Assembly: GCF_040567655.1 (NCBI RefSeq)
Contig: NZ_JBEXAC010000002.1
Location: 310,001-374,000 of the forward strand
Source of the DNA: Chitinophaga sp. H8
GTDB lineage: Bacteria > Bacteroidota > Bacteroidia > Chitinophagales > Chitinophagaceae
DNA: 64,000 nt
Reading direction: 5' to 3'
The notes below the pieces were generated by a model. The model was not told the origin of the DNA and made no database searches. It saw only the letters and a program-made list of their open reading frames with translations. The stretch's first letter is position 1. Each line of letters opens with the position of its first letter. Shown in pieces: positions 43,762 to 51,768 of this stretch. The position numbers were made by a program, and so were the translations under genes.

Positions 43762-44538
43762 ATGAAAAAAGAATGGCAAATATTTCTGACGGCAGTCATG
43801 TACTATACCCGGATACCTGTGGGTAGCAATATTGATCACGCTGCAGAAAAACTGAACCAGGCCACCCGTTACCTTCCCTTCATCGGCTGGATCACCGGGG
43901 CTGCCATGGCCCTGCTGCTATGGGCATTCTCCTTCATAGCACCACTCACCATTTGCATTTTACTAAGTCTTGTCTTGGGTATCTGGATGACCGGTGCTTT
44001 TCACGAAGATGGTTTTGCTGATATGTGCGATGGTTTTGGTGGCGGGTGGACGAAAGAAAAAATACTGGACATTATGAAAGACAGCCGTGTAGGCACTTAC
44101 GGTATGTTGGGATTAATGTTGCTTATGCTTACAAAGTTCTTTTCGCTGGAAGTGCTCCCGCTTGAAAAAATAATGCTTGCCATAGCGGTAGCCCATCCCC
44201 TGAGCAGATTTACTGCCGCCACTATCATTTATACGCATACTTATGTAAGAGAAAATGAAGATAGTAAAGCTAAACCATTGGCCAAAGGCATTACGGCCTC
44301 CTCATTGGGGATAGCCGCTATCTGGGGATTGGCACCTTTTATCGTAGTCACCCTCTATCTGCAGCACTACCTCTTACTGATCATATTCCCTGCATTACTG
44401 CTGGCACGCTGGTATATGGTGCGCCTGATGCAGCGATGGATTGGCGGCTATACCGGCGACTGTCTGGGGGCTATGCAACAGGTAGCTGAAACAATCATAT
44501 ATTTGTGCTTTTGCATTGTGGAATGGAAATATATCTGA
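43762..44538 (+). CDS. cobS: Adenosylcobinamide-GDP ribazoletransferase (cobalamin synthase)
   Basis: Inner-membrane enzyme joining adenosylcobinamide-GDP and alpha-ribazole. The polar motif TGAFHEDGFADMCDGFGGGW near residue 77 holds the acidic metal-binding residues, followed by ILDIMKDSRVGTYGMLGL near 103; the remainder is hydrophobic segments. The C-terminal GGYTGDCLGAMQQVAE is diagnostic. It overlaps the phosphatase gene by 16 bases. Confidence 0.95.
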   Translation: MKKEWQIFLTAVMYYTRIPVGSNIDHAAEKLNQATRYLPFIGWITGAAMALLLWAFSFIAPLTICILLSLVLGIWMTGAFHEDGFADMCDGFGGGWTKEKILDIMKDSRVGTYGMLGLMLLMLTKFFSLEVLPLEKIMLAIAVAHPLSRFTAATIIYTHTYVRENEDSKAKPLAKGITASSLGIAAIWGLAPFIVVTLYLQHYLLLIIFPALLLARWYMVRLMQRWIGGYTGDCLGAMQQVAETIIYLCFCIVEWKYI

Positions 44539-45080
44539 TCAGACATACAACACCCGACATTGAATACGGCACCTGCTATGGTTTTACCGATCTGGACCTC
44601 GCCGCCAGCTTTCCGGAAGAAGCAGCCCGCGCCAAACAATTCTTACCTGTAGCGCCCCTGGAAGTATACTCCAGTCCGCTGATCCGCTGTAGCAAACTGG
44701 CTACTTTTTTATTTGGTGAACCCTTTAAAACGGATGCCCGGCTGAAAGAATTGAACTTTGGTGAATGGGAAATGCAACGCTGGGATGATCTGGGAGAAAA
44801 TGCATTACAGGTATGGATGAATGATTATGTACATGCCCGGATACCTGGAGGTGAAAGCTATGAGGATTTATACCAGCGTAGTATAGCCGCTTTCCTTGAA
44901 ATTGTGGCAACCGGAAAAAATGCGGCTATAGTAGCACATGGAGGTGTAATAAGAGCGATCCTGTCCTATGTTACCAATACGCCGCTCGAAAAATCATTTG
45001 ATATAAGGGTAGAATACGGGCGTGTAAGTAAATTGCTGGTTACTGCTGATAAAATAGAAGTTGCTTTTTTTAACCAGTAA
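44523..45080 (+). CDS. cobC: Alpha-ribazole phosphatase (histidine phosphatase)
   Basis: Histidine-phosphatase superfamily enzyme that removes phosphate from alpha-ribazole phosphate or cobalamin phosphate. It has the RHG-type motif EIYLIRHTTP at the start, SSPLIRCSKLATFLF near 52, LNFGEWEMQRWDDLG near 76 and VAHGGVIRAILS near 134 with the second catalytic histidine. An upstream start at 44505 is possible, but the ATG at 44523 places the motif as usual. Its place as last gene in the cob operon supports this role over a general phosphoglycerate mutase. Confidence 0.88.
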   Translation: MEIYLIRHTTPDIEYGTCYGFTDLDLAASFPEEAARAKQFLPVAPLEVYSSPLIRCSKLATFLFGEPFKTDARLKELNFGEWEMQRWDDLGENALQVWMNDYVHARIPGGESYEDLYQRSIAAFLEIVATGKNAAIVAHGGVIRAILSYVTNTPLEKSFDIRVEYGRVSKLLVTADKIEVAFFNQ

Positions 45081-45100
45081 CAACACCACTACAGGCAGCC

Positions 45101-46402
45101 TTACGGAATAGCCAGCTCTCCCGGGGAGGCCGGCTGCAGCTTACGTTTGAAATAAACAGAGGAAATAAACATCATTATAATTCCTACCCCACTTACTACC
45201 AGTACTACATCCATAAAAAACTGGCTCCAGGAAAGGCTGATACCGCTAAAGTTTTTAAATAGCAGTACGCCTACACTTCCGAGGTAGCCAAAAGAATCTG
45301 CTACATAAATAATGAAGCCCACGTTGCTTACATATTTAAAAGCAGCAATGAGGCGTTCAAAGAAGATGCAGTTAAATGGAATGTATCCCATGTAAAGGCC
45401 CAGGCCCGTTAAGGTCATCCACCAAACGGGGCTGATCAGATGTTCTCTGAAAAGCAATGTGCTCACACCTGCCACTATAAAACCTACTATTACAATAAGG
45501 TGATTTAACAACAGCGCTTTTACATTATTTTTCACAAATACCAGCAGGCTCATCATTACCAGGATAGCAATGGAAATAGGTACCTCTGTTTGTGTAAAGA
45601 TGGCGGGTTGTTTGCCAAATCCTAAATCTGTCCAGATATCCGCCGCGAAGTTATCCCGCATATCCCGTAGTACAGTTAACAATACATAACTGGCAATCAG
45701 CAGTACCAGGCCGGGCATACATAGTTGCAGAAACTTTTTGCGGTCCAGTCTGCTCATGGGAGCACGTTTGGTACGTAAACGTTCATCTTCAGCAGAGGGT
45801 GCCGGGATCTGTTCCAATAGCAGAATAAAAATCAGGATGGGCACAATAAAGATTAATCCTGTGGTAAAAGGCATCCAGAATTCACTCACTCCCCAGTGGA
45901 CCGTAACAGTCTTGCCTACTGATTTTACAAATCCGGAAGAAAAGATAAAGCTAATAGATAATACTGCCCCCATAAACTCGGTACTACGCCGTCCTTCCAG
46001 GTAGCTAAATACCAATCCCCATATCATTCCCAGGGGGAATCCGTTAATAAAAAGAAAAACAATGTTGTAGGGTGCTGGTGTAACAGCAAACAGCAGTAAG
46101 GCTATCCAGGATATCAGAATAAGCAGGATAATGCTGCGGGCCCGTTTGTTGCCCTGCATTTCTGCGATAAAGCGGATACCATAGAATTTGCTACAGGCAT
46201 ATCCGATAGTTTGGGTGATAACCAGCCATATTTTATAATCGATGCCCAGGAAGGACATGCCATCAAAAGTGCCGGATGTAAAGGGTTTCCGGAAGGCATA
46301 CATACACGAATAGGTCCCAAACGACACTAATGCCGCATACAAGGAAAAAGACAAATAATGTGCGCGTTGAAGCCGCTTTTGCAACCAGGAAATATTCAAC
46401 AT
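45101..46402 (-). CDS. DUF5690 family MFS-like membrane protein
   Basis: A 433-residue protein with about 12 membrane segments. SFGTYSCMYAFRKPFTSGTF near 27 and VITQTIGYACSKFYGIRFIA near 61 mark the DUF5690 family, which is restricted mainly to Bacteroidota and is related to major-facilitator transporters. The substrate is unknown. It converges on the cob operon with 20 bases between the stops, and no separate hairpin was noticed there. Confidence 0.82.
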   Translation of the reverse strand: MLNISWLQKRLQRAHYLSFSLYAALVSFGTYSCMYAFRKPFTSGTFDGMSFLGIDYKIWLVITQTIGYACSKFYGIRFIAEMQGNKRARSIILLILISWIALLLFAVTPAPYNIVFLFINGFPLGMIWGLVFSYLEGRRSTEFMGAVLSISFIFSSGFVKSVGKTVTVHWGVSEFWMPFTTGLIFIVPILIFILLLEQIPAPSAEDERLRTKRAPMSRLDRKKFLQLCMPGLVLLIASYVLLTVLRDMRDNFAADIWTDLGFGKQPAIFTQTEVPISIAILVMMSLLVFVKNNVKALLLNHLIVIVGFIVAGVSTLLFREHLISPVWWMTLTGLGLYMGYIPFNCIFFERLIAAFKYVSNVGFIIYVADSFGYLGSVGVLLFKNFSGISLSWSQFFMDVVLVVSGVGIIMMFISSVYFKRKLQPASPGELAIP

Positions 46403-46597
46403 ACGATGTCCCCCCCATTAAGATAATAAAAATGTATAGAAGATGAGAACAAATATCCGGCACTTATATGAAGGCATTGTTAACAAATACTGAACTTAAT
46501 GTTAAGTATTACTAAATATTCGTTTATGCGGTGGCTTGGGGCTATTGCTGGAGGGGCATCAACACGATCTCACCAGGAAGGGAGAAGCTGAAAGATT
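46403..46597. other. Gap between the DUF5690 gene and the cupin regulator
   Basis: No gene seen; AT-rich leader of the DUF5690 gene. A hairpin was not obvious. Confidence 0.4.
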
Positions 46598-47182
46598 TTA
46601 CCGGTCACTTTCCAGGAAGAAATAAACCACGAGGATCTCTGCATCATTTTCGCCTATATTGACGGGTTTATGCCCTAAACGGCCATCAAAGAAAAGGGAG
46701 TCCCCTTCTTCCAGGATATATTTTTCATTGTCAATCTGGTACTCCACAGTGCCTTTAATGATATATTTATACTCATAGGCATCTGTTTTTACGGTTTGTG
46801 CACGGTGTGCTCCCTTTTTCAGTTGTAGCAGTACGATATCTACCGGATAGTTTTTTACACTCCTCGTAAGTACCCGTTTGTATTGAAATCCTTTGGCCGT
46901 TTCTTTTTCAAATTCCTGGTAGGAGGCCTTTTGTTTAATGATGACTTTAGCATGCTGGGATTGCTGGTCTATTTCATTAAAAAACTCATTCATATCCAGA
47001 TTAAGGGATTTAATGATATTAATGAGTACCAGCAAAGAAGGTACTGTGCGGTTATTTTCTATTTGGGAAATAAGGCCTTTGCTGACATCCGCTTTATCCG
47101 CTAACTCTTGTATAGTAATTCCTTTGGCCTTTCTTTTTTCTTTAATCTTATTGCTGATCTGAATAATGATGTCTTCTGTCAT
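46598..47182 (-). CDS. XRE-type regulator with cupin domain
   Basis: A 194-residue regulator: N-terminal helix-turn-helix (GITIQELADKADVSKGLISQ, IENNRTVPSLLVLINIIKSL) and C-terminal cupin (YKYIIKGTVEYQIDNEKYIL, EEGDSLFFDGRLGHKPVNIG) that would bind a small ligand. It lies upstream of the DUF5690 transporter on the same strand (195-base gap) and may control it. The marC gene diverges from it across 128 bases. Members of the family sense amino acids, polyamines or sugars; the ligand here is unknown. Confidence 0.88.
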   Translation of the reverse strand: MTEDIIIQISNKIKEKRKAKGITIQELADKADVSKGLISQIENNRTVPSLLVLINIIKSLNLDMNEFFNEIDQQSQHAKVIIKQKASYQEFEKETAKGFQYKRVLTRSVKNYPVDIVLLQLKKGAHRAQTVKTDAYEYKYIIKGTVEYQIDNEKYILEEGDSLFFDGRLGHKPVNIGENDAEILVVYFFLESDR

Positions 47183-47310
47183 ACTGCAATATATTATAAT
47201 GTAATGGGTTAACCTTTACAAAGAAAACGAATTGCCTTTCAACTAACAATCAAATTCCATGGTTGGCCGAAATATTTAACATGCTGTTATATTTGTAAAA
47301 ATTCCTCACT

Positions 47311-47877
47311 ATGTTCAGCATCGACCAAATCATCACCATTTCCTTTACGCTATTTGCTGTAATAGATATTCTCGGTTCTATCCCTGTATTGATATCTCTG
47401 AAAGAAAAACTGGGGGATATTGATGCTGGCAAAGCTACACTGGCCGCGGGGTTTCTGATGGTATTATTTTTACTGGTGGGAGAACCTTTTTTAAAGCTCA
47501 TGAGTGTGGATGTACACTCTTTTGCAGTAGCCGGTTCCATTGTCATCTTTGTAATAGGCATGGAAATGATCCTGGGCATTGAATTTTTCAAGAGTGAGAA
47601 AGACCTGAAAACCGGGAGTATCGTCCCAATTGCCTTTCCGCTGATTGCAGGTTCGGGGACCCTTACTACTATTATGTCGCTAAAGGCCAACTTTGAAGAA
47701 TCCAACATATTTGCGGGTATTTTGGTAAATCTGGTGGTGGTATTCATCGTACTGCGTTCCCTGCGGTATATAGAGCGCCTGCTGGGTAAGTCGGGGCTGA
47801 TGGTGGTACGTAAGTTCTTTGGCGTGATTCTGCTGGCTATTGCAGTGAAAATATTCAAAAGTAACGTGAACCTGTAG
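47311..47877 (+). CDS. MarC-family membrane protein
   Basis: A 188-residue protein with about six membrane segments (ISFTLFAVIDILGSIPVLIS, GKATLAAGFLMVLFLLVGEP, FAVAGSIVIFVIGMEMILG and more). The central PIAFPLIAGSGTLTTIMSL and the C-terminal GVILLAIAVKIF are typical of MarC/UPF0056 proteins. A transport function is assumed, but the substrate is not established. It is divergent from the cupin regulator and stands alone before the tRNA gene. Confidence 0.88.
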   Translation: MFSIDQIITISFTLFAVIDILGSIPVLISLKEKLGDIDAGKATLAAGFLMVLFLLVGEPFLKLMSVDVHSFAVAGSIVIFVIGMEMILGIEFFKSEKDLKTGSIVPIAFPLIAGSGTLTTIMSLKANFEESNIFAGILVNLVVVFIVLRSLRYIERLLGKSGLMVVRKFFGVILLAIAVKIFKSNVNL

Positions 47878-47949
47878 GTAGCCCAATAGCCTTGAAAACT
47901 TATTTTTGGAGAAAATGTCAACTTTTTTTCAATTTCTTGTCAGAAAATG

Positions 47950-47957
47950 TAACTTCG
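47950..47957 (+). promoter_or_regulatory. Likely -7 box of the tRNA promoter
   Basis: TAACTTCG differs from TAnnTTTG in one base and lies 40 bases upstream of the tRNA. A T-rich stretch 20-odd bases earlier could serve as the -33 element. Confidence 0.35.
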
Positions 47958-47989
47958 CATTCCTTTCGCGGGATTTACCCCCTTCGTAA

Positions 47990-48061
47990 GGCCTCGTAGT
48001 ACAATGGATAGTATAAGAGTTTCCGAAGCTCCAGATCCAGGTTCGATTCCTGGCGAGGCCA
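47990..48061 (+). tRNA. tRNA-Arg (anticodon CCG)
   Basis: The acceptor stem GGCCTCG pairs with CGAGGCC and the discriminator base is A. The D-arm is GTAC/GTAT; the anticodon loop TTCCGAA (48021-48027) has the anticodon CCG at 48023-48025 and reads CGG; the T-arm is CCAGG-TTCGATT-CCTGG. The first anticodon-stem pair is A-C, a small irregularity. CCA is not fully encoded (ACA follows). Confidence 0.93.
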
Positions 48062-48063
48062 CA

Positions 48064-48100
48064 AAAAAGCCCAATCCGACAAATCAGGATTGGGCTTTTT
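48064..48100 (+). terminator. Terminator of the tRNA gene
   Basis: AAGCCCAATCC pairs with GGATTGGGCTT over a 9-base loop, with a T-run after. It also serves the convergent VOC gene on the other strand. Confidence 0.9.
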
Positions 48101-48118
48101 CATTTACTGTACAGCTAA

Positions 48119-48532
48119 TTACCTGATCACTTCATAAAAAGTAAGCAGATTCCGGTGATGGTCTAAAGTCGGGAATTCCCTATCTCCCCAGGGCTGATCC
48201 ACCACAACTGTATCCGCATTGTACAATACACCTGTTGTTTTATACTCTTTATACAGCTCATCGATCCCCTGCACTTCTATTCTACAACTGGCCGTACCCG
48301 CCAAAAAGCTCTCCGCACCACTGCAAATTGGTTCAGCCACCAACGCCATCCCTTTATTTTTCCAGCTTTCGTCTGCCGATTTCCATAAATGTATTTCCAC
48401 TTCATCACGCACTACAATGCAAAAACCTTCTTCATGATGCCGGACTACAAAGCCCAGCTTTGTAGTATAGAATTCCATTGACTGTCTGATATCCTGAACG
48501 GGCAATGCCGGAATTGTTTTTTTCATCTTCAT
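48119..48532 (-). CDS. VOC-family protein (glyoxalase/bleomycin-resistance type)
   Basis: A compact two-repeat vicinal-oxygen-chelate protein. ALPVQDIRQSMEFYTTKLGF near the start and FPTLDHHRNLLTFYE at the end carry the typical positions; DEVEIHLWKSADESWKNKG in the middle resembles bleomycin-binding proteins. The start could lie at 48580, but the methionines at 48532 and 48526 (MKMKKTIPALP) fit the family N-terminus. Actual resistance or enzyme activity is not predictable. Confidence 0.8.
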   Translation of the reverse strand: MKMKKTIPALPVQDIRQSMEFYTTKLGFVVRHHEEGFCIVVRDEVEIHLWKSADESWKNKGMALVAEPICSGAESFLAGTASCRIEVQGIDELYKEYKTTGVLYNADTVVVDQPWGDREFPTLDHHRNLLTFYEVIR

Positions 48533-48567
48533 ACATGTATGATTTATACCAGGATTGATTAACAAGG

Positions 48568-48783
48568 CTACCTGCAACAAGGTTTATCCATTTGTATTGG
48601 CGGACATTTTACTGTACCATAACTGCAAAATATGCAACAATCTCCCTGTTTTGCCTTTAGTACTACCTCACAATTGGTACATTTATAAAAGTACTGGCAG
48701 GCATTCAAGGGCATTGTTTCCTCTTTCTGAAACCCACAATGAGGGCAAGTAACTATTGATTGAAAAATGAGCGCTTTTTCCAT
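48568..48783 (-). CDS. GDCCxxC small cysteine-rich protein
   Basis: A 71-residue protein (from MEKALIFQS) with conserved cysteines: VTCPHCGFQKEETMP, YKCTNCEVVLKAKQGDCCIF, CSYGTVKCPPI. It belongs to the GDCCVxC family of small proteins often linked to metal, especially mercury, resistance genes; no mer genes are here. A zinc-ribbon fold is probable. It is upstream of the VOC gene on the same strand with a 35-base gap. The longer frame from 48807 adds eight residues and was not chosen. Confidence 0.75.
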   Translation of the reverse strand: MEKALIFQSIVTCPHCGFQKEETMPLNACQYFYKCTNCEVVLKAKQGDCCIFCSYGTVKCPPIQMDKPCCR

Positions 48784-48807
48784 ATACCAGTTTAAATATA
48801 CCTGCAA

Positions 48808-49068
48808 TGCTTCAATTGACCATAAAACAAACCTAACACATTGATTAACACTGTTTTTAATTATTTAATATCCACTACTTAATAGATTACCCTTTTCCGT
48901 ACCCATTTTATGCCTTTCATGCTCTCTTTATATGCTATCTATGCTTTAACTATGCTTTAAGAACGCTTTTACAGTGCTTTATCTTCTCCTGAAAAAACGC
49001 TTATCTTTAGTATTATCTTCTCCCCCAATACTGGCACGTAATTAGAAGAACATTATAAAAACCTGTAT
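48808..49068. other. Gap with short direct repeats
   Basis: No gene. Positions 48900-48990 contain several degenerate copies of ATGCTTTA-like words (TATGCT, ATGCTTTAA, TATGCTTTAA, AACGCTTTT, GTGCTTTA). Meaning unknown; may be chance in AT-rich DNA. Confidence 0.35.
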
Positions 49069-49188
49069 ATGAACAAATTCTTCAGAGCATTAATAGCTGG
49101 TTATGGCGCTAAAAAACTAGGGGGTGGCTGCCTCGGTACGGTAGTTGTATTTATCATTATTTACGTAGCACTGGGCCAGTGTAACTAG
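49069..49188 (+). CDS. 39-residue membrane microprotein
   Basis: An ATG at 49069 opens a frame encoding MNKFFRALIAGYGAKKLGGG followed by CLGTVVVFIIIYVALGQCN. A basic N-terminus, a Gly-rich turn and one membrane helix fit small Bacteroidota proteins of the form AYGAKKLGGGCLGT seen in many genomes. It is shorter than most gene callers report. No function is known. AGAAGAAC 12 bases upstream is only a weak ribosome site. Confidence 0.6.
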   Translation: MNKFFRALIAGYGAKKLGGGCLGTVVVFIIIYVALGQCN

Positions 49189-49236
49189 TCAGGTTACAAA
49201 AATACTTGTTTATCGTTCTTCCAGTGTCTGGAAGCG

Positions 49237-49434
49237 CTATTTTACTTTTACAAAGGAGTATTTTCCTTTTATGTATCTGTTCAAATATCTTCCTTTAGAA
49301 GTAGCTCTTTTCATCGCCTCATATACCTCTCCCGGCACTTCACGGTATAGATATACCGCCCCGGAAAGAAATATGACCCGTAAGGCTGCTGTAGCAGCAT
49401 CATAGGATATATTGGCAATAACTGTGGATGGCAT
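49237..49434 (-). CDS. KTSC-domain protein
   Basis: A 65-residue protein starting MPSTVIANISYDAATAALRV, then FLSGAVYLYREVPGEVYEAM and KATSKGRYLNRYIKGKYSFV, which is the KTSC domain pattern (serine start, YD, F..G..Y.Y..VP, A.S.G.Y.N..I...Y). The domain occurs beside RNA-ligase- and nucleotide-related genes, but its role is unknown. The open frame extends to 49530 into the end of the desaturase gene; the ATG at 49434 gives the usual start. Confidence 0.75.
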   Translation of the reverse strand: MPSTVIANISYDAATAALRVIFLSGAVYLYREVPGEVYEAMKRATSKGRYLNRYIKGKYSFVKVK

Positions 49435-49481
49435 GTCTACAATACATTGATCCGATATTATTGCCCAAAAAATAATGCCAA

Positions 49482-50558
49482 TTAAGCAAGTCCCAAACGG
49501 TCTTCTTGCTGTCCCATCTTTCTTAACCATTTCAGGTGAGAAATCATCCCTCCAATATAGGTTGTCTGATTGGGTTGAATATGATGCGCAATCAATACAT
49601 CATACAGGATAATATTTAGTGCAGGGTAATGTATACTATGTATATGAGGAAAAAGGTGATGTGCAATATGGTTGTTAAATCCTCCGAAAATAAAATTAGC
49701 GGTTTTGCTGAATGGATAAAAATCATTTGAGCTCTTCACCTGATTCATCAGCCAGGAAGTGGTAATAAATCCATTTTCATCCGTAACAGGATACGCAGTG
49801 GCTTCCACATGGTGTGTCATAAAAAACGTAAACAGCAGAAACAGGGACATCAGCAGGTGCATCAGAACAAAACCTGTGAGCACAACACCCCACGATTGTT
49901 TTGCAAACAGCAGGGGCAGTAATAACATATAAGTAAGGTAGCTCAACTTCTGTACCCAGAACGAAAGATGATACCTGCTCCCTTTTATGCTGGTGTATTC
50001 ATCTCCGGAAAACAGGATCACAAAATCTTTGATAAAGACCCAAAAAAAAGAATACGTAGTATAGGCTAATGGGGCATACAAATGTTGAAACCGGTGATAC
50101 CAATGATAGTCACTTCCGGGAATCACCCTAATCAACTTTGATATCTTCAAATCTGAATCATAGTCCTTTACATTAGGTGCATAATGATGGGAATTAACAT
50201 GCCGTTGCTTCCATGCTTCTGCATGTGCACCTACGATTGTATAAATAAAAATAAATCCCAGGTTATTCCATTGTTTATGTTTAAAAACCGTGTTGTGCGA
50301 AAAGTCATGTGCAAAGTTAAAGGCCAGTAATAAGGCACAAAAACCACTGCATATAAAACAACTTACAAACAGCGGTGCACTATCGATGCTATACAATGCA
50401 AGATAACTGAGTAAGGTTAGTGAAAAGTAAACAGCAAACTTCCATCCAAGAAACCGTGCAGCTGCCTGTTGGTCAATAACCAATTTTGCATTTACCTCCT
50501 GGTGGATCAGCTTCAGCAACTCGCTGTCTGCTGCGATATGAATATGTTTATTTTTCAA
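49482..50558 (-). CDS. Fatty acid desaturase, second of a pair
   Basis: Membrane di-iron desaturase of 358 residues. Three histidine clusters are present: FAHDFSHNTVF near 88 (HDFSH), RHVNSHHYAPN near 120 (HVNSHH) and NHIAHHLFPHIHS near 308 (HIAHH). Membrane segments lie at 47-95 and 210-245. It acts on acyl-CoA or lipid-bound acyl chains. It overlaps the paralogous upstream gene by 11 bases. The variation in spacing from its partner suggests a different double-bond position, which is inference. Confidence 0.88.
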   Translation of the reverse strand: MKNKHIHIAADSELLKLIHQEVNAKLVIDQQAAARFLGWKFAVYFSLTLLSYLALYSIDSAPLFVSCFICSGFCALLLAFNFAHDFSHNTVFKHKQWNNLGFIFIYTIVGAHAEAWKQRHVNSHHYAPNVKDYDSDLKISKLIRVIPGSDYHWYHRFQHLYAPLAYTTYSFFWVFIKDFVILFSGDEYTSIKGSRYHLSFWVQKLSYLTYMLLLPLLFAKQSWGVVLTGFVLMHLLMSLFLLFTFFMTHHVEATAYPVTDENGFITTSWLMNQVKSSNDFYPFSKTANFIFGGFNNHIAHHLFPHIHSIHYPALNIILYDVLIAHHIQPNQTTYIGGMISHLKWLRKMGQQEDRLGLA

Positions 50559-51645
50559 AGGAAGCCGGATTAAACTGCGTATTATTACCCATTCCTTTCA
50601 GAAACCGGAAATGCGATGCCAGTGTTTTATGATAAGGCATCTCCATATAGATCAAACCGTGCTTCTCTGCCAGCGACCGGAATATAGGTAATATTTTGAG
50701 GTAGTGTACATGGCAGATATTAGGCAACAGATGATGTAAAGTATGTGCATTAAATCCTCCCAAAGTCCAGTTAAAGAAAACACTGTCTGCATTATAATCT
50801 ACAGAAGTACACATTTGTAACTTAGCCCAGCTCATGTCCAGTTTGCCATCTTCATCAGGTTCCGGATGAGAAACATAATCTGACAGGTGAGAAACGCCCA
50901 ATACACCAGTAAACAGTATAGAAATCAGGAAATGATTCAGTACAAAAGCCAGCAATACATTCCCCCACCCAAAGGGTAACAGATAAACGGGAAGGAGGAT
51001 CATATATCCGATGTATAGTAATTTGAATAGGATCAGCTTCACCACTTCTCCTGGTGGAATCTTTATTTTAATGGTTCTGCTGGAATAATTAAACAGCAAC
51101 AATGTTTCCCGGAAGAAAAACCAATTAATAGAATACAACAGGTACAATACCGGTGTGTAAATATGCTGGAACCGGTGATACCATTTTAAGGGCTGATGTA
51201 CCGTCATCCTTACCAAAGGATTATTCAGCACATCAATATCGCTCCCTTCTACATTGGTATACAGGTGATGGGATTCTGTATGATTTTTACCCCATACATA
51301 GGCGTTATTCCCCTGCAGGTTAAAACTGATCTGAAAAAGTAATTTATTCCAGAATTTACTTTTCACGGCTACTCCATGGGCAGCGTCATGAGAAATGTTA
51401 AATGCGGTAAGTAAAACAGCCAGTCCCATTAAAAGGTAAAAAACGTAAAAGGCCCCCACAGATTCACTGGTAATCATCAATATATAGAACAGTATGTCAA
51501 AAAAGAAATACATTGCTATCTTGAAATACATGGTGCTATTCCCGGTTTTCCGAAGATTGTTTTCTTTAAAATACAGTTCTAACTGTTCATTCAATTCCTT
51601 ATAGAATTGAGCGCCTTCATCTTTTGAAAATTTCAGTTTTTTCAT
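50548..51645 (-). CDS. Fatty acid desaturase, first of a pair
   Basis: Paralogous desaturase of about 365 residues with histidine clusters NISHDAAHGVAV (HDAAH), KNHTESHHLYTNVEG (HTESHH), and GGFNAHTLHHLLPNICHVHY (HTLHH). The frame opens at 51699, but the ATG at 51645 (MKKLKFSKDEG) is the natural start. The pair is about as diverged as different regio-selective desaturases usually are. Transcription comes from the rtcB side, separated by the hairpin at 51729. Similar pairs in other bacteria act in membrane fluidity or polyunsaturated lipid production. Confidence 0.88.
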   Translation of the reverse strand: MKKLKFSKDEGAQFYKELNEQLELYFKENNLRKTGNSTMYFKIAMYFFFDILFYILMITSESVGAFYVFYLLMGLAVLLTAFNISHDAAHGVAVKSKFWNKLLFQISFNLQGNNAYVWGKNHTESHHLYTNVEGSDIDVLNNPLVRMTVHQPLKWYHRFQHIYTPVLYLLYSINWFFFRETLLLFNYSSRTIKIKIPPGEVVKLILFKLLYIGYMILLPVYLLPFGWGNVLLAFVLNHFLISILFTGVLGVSHLSDYVSHPEPDEDGKLDMSWAKLQMCTSVDYNADSVFFNWTLGGFNAHTLHHLLPNICHVHYLKILPIFRSLAEKHGLIYMEMPYHKTLASHFRFLKGMGNNTQFNPASFEK

Positions 51646-51728
51646 ACTAAGGCAAAGTGAATTTATCTGGCATAGGGAAAGCAGCAAGGTAGCTGCCATC
51701 CGGGTATAATACCTGTAATTTAAAACAA

Positions 51729-51755
51729 AAAAGCCACAAAAAACTTGTGGCTTTT
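51729..51755. terminator. Terminator behind rtcB
   Basis: AAAAGCCACAA pairs with TTGTGGCTTTT across loop AAAAC, flanked by A and T runs on both strands. It separates rtcB from the desaturase pair. Confidence 0.85.
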
Positions 51756-51768
51756 ATTGTGTTGCGTA

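Noticed and set aside
47990..48061. tRNA-Arg as an integration target
   Set aside because: No repeat of its 3' end and no integrase nearby.
48064..48100. Hairpin with CCCAATCC...GGATTGGG resembling the att-like core
   Set aside because: The loop and inner stem differ from the three repeats and it follows a tRNA directly, so it is an ordinary terminator.
48900..48990. Degenerate ATGCTTTA-like repeats
   Set aside because: Units vary in length and sequence; likely chance in AT-rich intergenic DNA. No CRISPR-like regular spacing was found here or elsewhere in the window.
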